Both the position numbers and the translations under genes were made by a program. A stretch of DNA of 64,000 nt, from the NCBI GenBank assembly GCA_020059465.1, contig JAGVBZ010000037.1, positions 33,315-97,314 of the forward strand. Direction: 5' to 3'. Shown here one piece after another: positions 60,304-64,000 of the stretch. Under the pieces are notes generated by a model. That model was not told the DNA's origin, did not search any database, and saw nothing but the letters and a program-made list of their open reading frames with translations. Position 1 is the stretch's first letter. Each line of letters begins with the position of its first letter. The DNA is from Brevinematales bacterium. Its GTDB lineage: Bacteria; Spirochaetota; Brevinematia; Brevinematales; GWF1-51-8.

Positions 60304-62911
60304 CGTCAACCAGGATAACGACAGAGACCTGACGCCGATGGAACGGCAGTATCGTGAAATCAAATCCCGTCACCGAGATAAAATCTTATTTTTTCGATTA
60401 GGCGATTTTTACGAAATGTTCGGCGAGGATGCCCATGAAGCCTCGCGTATCCTGAATATCGCACTCACGTCACGGAACAACACCCCTATGTGCGGGTTTC
60501 CCTATCATGCCGCCCAGCAGTATATCCGTAAACTTCTTCAGGCCGGTAAAAAGATCGCGGTCTGCGAGCAGCTCGAAGACCCGTCTCAGGCTAAGGGGAT
60601 TGTCAGACGCGATATCGTACAGATTGTCACCCCCGGCACAGTTATTGACGACCAGTTAATTCCTCACACAACAAATAATTATCTCATGTCGGTCTGCGGC
60701 GGAAAAGACGAACTGGGGATTTCGTTCGCCGATATTTCTACCGGGGATTTTTTCACAGTCTATGCCGGAGCGAATGAAAAATACCGCGTCCTGCAGGATG
60801 AAATCGCCCGATTCACACCGTCGGAAATTATCTACAATCAGAGTCTTTCCGAGGATAAGGTTTTGATGGGGCTTCTTTCCGACAGCGGGGTGTTATTTCA
60901 GTCAAGTCCCGATTGGTACTTTCAGAATTTTCAGTACGACAAAAGCATTTTCGATCGGGTGGAGATCCCTGCCGAGGCGAAAGCTGAACCGGCGGTTTTC
61001 CGTTCGGTTACCGGAACGTTCAATTATCTCTGTGAGACACAGTTTACCCAGATTAATAACATCCGATCTATTAAATATCTATCGCGCGGGTCGACAGTCG
61101 TATTAGACGATTTCACTCTGCGGAACCTCGAACTGGTGCGGAATATGCAGGACGGCGGAAAAAAGTTTACGCTGTTTGATGTGCTCGATGAGACGGTCAC
61201 ACCGATGGGCACCCGCCTTCTCCGGCGATGGATAGTTATGCCGTTATTCGACTTGCACGAAATTTATTCACGGCAGAATTATGTCGAGGTCTTCTTCGAC
61301 GATTCAATACTGCGTAACGATACCCGCGAAATCCTCAAACGTGTATCGGATATCGACCGGTTGACTACGCGGGTGGCGCTGAAGAAAACCTTCCCTAGGG
61401 ACCTGATCGCGCTCATGACGTCCTTAACCGCGGCGGAGGAATTGAAAAAAAGAATTTCTCCGGTGCAGGGACTGGGCGAAATCGCGGAAGGAATCGCCGA
61501 TACTGACGGGATGACGTCGATGATCGGGAAAGCGATTATGGACGAACCCGCTAACACCTTCGGCGGTGGGGTGATCCGCGAGGGGTATTCCGCGGAACTG
61601 GATAAAATCCGCGCGATACTTCATGACGGAAAAAGCTGGATAGTTAAACTGCAGGAATCAGAACGGAAACGGACGGGTATTTCATCGCTGAAAGTGAAGT
61701 ATAATAATGTTTTCGGATATTTTATCGAGGTCAGCAAAACAAATCTCGATAATGTTCCCGCCGATTATATTCGAAAGCAAAGTCTTGTCAACGCCGAACG
61801 GTTTACGATTCCCGAACTGTCGGAATACGAGATGCAGATCACTACCGCCGAAGAAAAAACGGTCAGACTTGAGGAAGCGTTGTTTAACGAAGTGATCGAT
61901 AAGCTGGGCGCGGAAATTCCCGTACTGCAGTCGATTGCCGCATGTATCGGGGAGATCGACGTGTATTCCGGGCTGGCAGGATTGGCGGCCGACCGACGCT
62001 ATGTAAAACCGGGCGTCGATGATAGTGGGTCATTCGTTATTGAAGAGGGAAGGCATCCGGTTGTTGAAAAATATATGGGAATGAATCTTTTTGTTCCGAA
62101 CGATCTGCTGATGGACGAGGGGGATAATAGGATACTGATTATTACAGGGCCGAATATGGCTGGAAAATCGACCTACCTCAGACAGAACGCGCTGATAGCG
62201 ATCATGGCGCAGATGGGGAGTTTTGTCCCGGCGAAACATGCGCATATCGGGATGGTCGATAAAATATTTACCCGCATCGGCGCATCCGACCAGCTTTCGG
62301 CGGGACGCTCGACATTCCTTGTCGAGATGGAGGAGGCGTCGAATATCCTCAATAATATGACATCGCGCAGCCTGATTATTATGGACGAACTCGGACGCGG
62401 CACATCCACCTACGACGGGCTTTCCATCGCATGGGCGGTTATCGAGTTTCTTCACGAACATCCCGAACAGTCCGGGAAGACCCTGTTTGCTACACATTAC
62501 CATGAACTGACACAACTCGGCGGAAAGAAAGGAATAGTGAATTATAATATCGCTGTAAAGGAATACCAAGAAGAATTGATTTTTCTGCGGCGCGTGATAA
62601 AAGGTCCGGCCGATCAGAGCTACGGGATCTATGTTGCGGGGCTTGCCGGAATGCGCGGGGAGATTATCTCACGCGCGAAGGACATACTGCGCACATTGGA
62701 AAAGGAAGGAACAATCGCTAAAAATGTGATCGAGAGCCACATTGATAGAAATGGAAAGAAGACGAAAACCGACCCTCAGTTGGAGTTGTTTTCGGAGGAC
62801 CGGTACGGGAACGTAATCCGGAAATTAACGAATATCGATATTAACCGGATCACGCCCGTAGAAGCGATCACATTTCTCGCAGAAATAAAAAAAGATATCG
62901 AAAAAACTTAA
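60284..62911 (+). CDS. mutS: DNA mismatch repair protein MutS
   Basis: The 875-residue protein has the mismatch-reading motif FFRLGDFYEMF near residue 40 and the clamp/lever domains. The ATPase has Walker A GPNMAGKSTYLRQ, STFLVEMEEASNIL, LIIMDELGRGTSTYDGL and ATHYHEL. Length is normal for MutS1. The start at 60284 overlaps the TPR-SPOR gene by 20 nt and has a poor ribosome-binding site. A start at Met19 is possible but would trim into the family's conserved opening. mutL is not in the window. Confidence 0.97.
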   Translation: MENRGNNVNQDNDRDLTPMERQYREIKSRHRDKILFFRLGDFYEMFGEDAHEASRILNIALTSRNNTPMCGFPYHAAQQYIRKLLQAGKKIAVCEQLEDPSQAKGIVRRDIVQIVTPGTVIDDQLIPHTTNNYLMSVCGGKDELGISFADISTGDFFTVYAGANEKYRVLQDEIARFTPSEIIYNQSLSEDKVLMGLLSDSGVLFQSSPDWYFQNFQYDKSIFDRVEIPAEAKAEPAVFRSVTGTFNYLCETQFTQINNIRSIKYLSRGSTVVLDDFTLRNLELVRNMQDGGKKFTLFDVLDETVTPMGTRLLRRWIVMPLFDLHEIYSRQNYVEVFFDDSILRNDTREILKRVSDIDRLTTRVALKKTFPRDLIALMTSLTAAEELKKRISPVQGLGEIAEGIADTDGMTSMIGKAIMDEPANTFGGGVIREGYSAELDKIRAILHDGKSWIVKLQESERKRTGISSLKVKYNNVFGYFIEVSKTNLDNVPADYIRKQSLVNAERFTIPELSEYEMQITTAEEKTVRLEEALFNEVIDKLGAEIPVLQSIAACIGEIDVYSGLAGLAADRRYVKPGVDDSGSFVIEEGRHPVVEKYMGMNLFVPNDLLMDEGDNRILIITGPNMAGKSTYLRQNALIAIMAQMGSFVPAKHAHIGMVDKIFTRIGASDQLSAGRSTFLVEMEEASNILNNMTSRSLIIMDELGRGTSTYDGLSIAWAVIEFLHEHPEQSGKTLFATHYHELTQLGGKKGIVNYNIAVKEYQEELIFLRRVIKGPADQSYGIYVAGLAGMRGEIISRAKDILRTLEKEGTIAKNVIESHIDRNGKKTKTDPQLELFSEDRYGNVIRKLTNIDINRITPVEAITFLAEIKKDIEKT

Positions 62912-63861
62912 AACTGGTATCCAATCCCTACATCGATAAACGTATTATCGTAGAAGATAGGATAACTGTCGTCGTCTCTCAGTCTCGTAAAATTCTCTAA
63001 TTTTGCGAATTTGGTATTCATAAAAATCCTAAGATTATCCGGAATGATCTCGATTTCGATATTTCCGAGAAAACCTATGTCGAGAGTAAAGTAATAGGGA
63101 AGCAGAACGCCGAGATTGAAATATGCGCCCGCCTCGATCATAATAAACTTTCCTATCGCCAGACCAAAAATCGCCGGAACGGTTGTGCTGACATGTGTTA
63201 TGCCAATGCCTGTATTGAACATATCTACAAACATCGGTCTTAAATTTGTCGCGGCCGAAGGAGGAAACATCGGGGCGGTAAACGACACCAGAGTGCCGGA
63301 AAAATATACGCCGCTATTGATATATACTATATCGCGATATTTTTCTTCCCGATTTAGTACGAACACGCCTGTATCGACCTGAATGTAGAGGATATTCGGA
63401 GTAGGAATAAGATTGGGGGAAAAACGGATATCGACAAACGAATGGTCCAGTTCGAGACCTATGAGAAAACCGTTCAGATGGGACATCTGTTCCTTCAGCA
63501 TTGCATCGATCTGATGAGGGACTTTTTCCGTTTCGTCAAGAAATGACGAATAATTTGCAAATCCCATCGAACTGTACCCCGCGGATAACGTCAAGCCCTT
63601 GGGATTTTTCATAAAATCGAAAACCATTTCACGGACATCCTTCTGCGCATCATCATAATCCCAGAAGTACTGCGGTTCCGAGGAAGCCGCGGTTTTTTCG
63701 GGAGGGGTATCCTTCACTGGCTTCTTTTCAGTTTTATCGGGCTTTTTTACATCTTTACCTGTAGTTTTTTCATCGGTCTGCTTCTTGTTTTTATTCTTAT
63801 AATCGTCCTTCTGCTTTTTATATTTTTCCATATCCACGCTTTCCTCTTCGTCTTTTCCCAT
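62908..63861 (-). CDS. barrel-like protein with Lys-rich N-terminus, signal peptide not found
   Basis: The 317-residue ORF starts with ~60 residues of Lys/Asp/Glu-rich low complexity (DMEKYKKQKDDYKNKNKKQ). A beta-rich region with typical barrel strands follows (GLTLSAGYSSMGFANYSSF, IMIEAGAYFNLGVLLPYYFTLDIGF), ending FIDVGIGYQF with terminal Phe. No signal peptide is encoded from ATG 63861. In-frame codons just upstream read GTSFYPAFSANF like a signal-peptide end, but no start codon precedes them before a stop. The N-terminus may be frameshifted or start at a non-standard codon. It overlaps mutS by 4 nt at the 3' end. Confidence 0.6.
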   Translation of the reverse strand: MGKDEEESVDMEKYKKQKDDYKNKNKKQTDEKTTGKDVKKPDKTEKKPVKDTPPEKTAASSEPQYFWDYDDAQKDVREMVFDFMKNPKGLTLSAGYSSMGFANYSSFLDETEKVPHQIDAMLKEQMSHLNGFLIGLELDHSFVDIRFSPNLIPTPNILYIQVDTGVFVLNREEKYRDIVYINSGVYFSGTLVSFTAPMFPPSAATNLRPMFVDMFNTGIGITHVSTTVPAIFGLAIGKFIMIEAGAYFNLGVLLPYYFTLDIGFLGNIEIEIIPDNLRIFMNTKFAKLENFTRLRDDDSYPIFYDNTFIDVGIGYQF

Positions 63862-63963
63862 AAAGTTTGCGGAAAAAGCAGGATAAAAACTTGTTCCTAA
63901 GTGTGGGGGAGTAGATAATTTGTAAGTAAGTTCGCAGACAGTTTATCAACTCCATCTATAGAT

Positions 63964-63992
63964 ATTATAAGGATTTATAAAAAAAGACGCAA
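63964..63992 (-). promoter_or_regulatory. promoter upstream of the barrel-like gene
   Basis: Minus strand TTGCGT, 17 nt, TATAAT. It implies a ~95-nt leader before ATG 63861. Confidence 0.45.
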
Positions 63993-64000
63993 CTGATAAA

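Overview
The window comes from a diderm (Gram-negative type) bacterium of middling GC content. Ten proteins carry an N-terminal lipobox ending in Cys. At least five proteins look like signal-peptide-bearing or beta-barrel outer-membrane proteins. There is also a secretin, and sigma70-type promoters (TTGACA-like, 16-18 nt, TATAAT-like) are easy to see. The mix of McsA/McsB/ClpC, a DUF115 (Maf-type) protein, HD-GYP and PilZ proteins, and many family-specific repeat lipoproteins fits a Spirochaetota-like lineage. That placement is inference; no rRNA or marker phylogeny is available here. I see no insertion sequence, prophage, CRISPR array or rRNA.

Layout. 0-4.3 kb: housekeeping genes (gpmI cut by the window edge, the PII gene glnB, typA, tRNA-Asp, and dinB with a palindrome inside its promoter). 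4.3-8.2 kb: a secreted papain-like peptidase with Fn3-like modules, a secreted 30-residue-repeat protein and an HD-GYP protein. 8.2-12.7 kb (minus): argG, an outer-membrane protein, a lipoprotein and a U32-family gene in one compact operon. 12.8-15.3 kb: transglutaminase-like lipoprotein, folK and a membrane protein. 15.4-19.8 kb: mcsA-mcsB-clpC without ctsR; the McsB active site looks degenerate. 19.9-24.4 kb: a small membrane protein/lipoprotein pair, then a secretin with a large single-TM partner. 24.4-29.1 kb (minus): TPR, PilZ, class B penicillin-binding protein and DUF115 genes. 29.2-33.5 kb: an unusual envelope cluster of an SH3-like lipoprotein, a FecR-like lipoprotein, a STAS protein, three tandem chagasin-like proteins and an eight-repeat propeller-like protein. 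33.5-36.6 kb (minus): two peptidyl-prolyl isomerases and a lipoprotein alpha-amylase controlled by a LacI-type operator. 36.7-46.1 kb: sixA, a second propeller-like protein, a membrane protein, a radical SAM protein, a ferritin-like protein, aroB, a VWA lipoprotein and an amidohydrolase. 46.1-48.3 kb (minus): ankyrin protein, outer-membrane protein, a gene remnant and a thioesterase.

48.4-59.0 kb is a complete phosphate-response locus: phoB-phoR, a CBS-SpoIIE-type phosphatase, pstS, a porin-like protein, pstC-pstA-pstB and phoU. Direct repeats at 11-bp spacing (Pho-box-like) precede pstS and pstC, so the two-component pair probably controls the transporter beside it. PstC carries an inserted extracytoplasmic domain that looks Ig-like. 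The window ends with a TPR-SPOR protein, mutS, and a barrel-like protein without a recognisable signal peptide.

The most novel-looking material is the 29.2-33.5 kb envelope cluster and its repeat-protein relative at 37.3 kb, the altered McsB, the PstC insertion, and promoters with palindromes built into the -35/-10 spacer. All functional calls rest on motif reading by eye; no database search was run.
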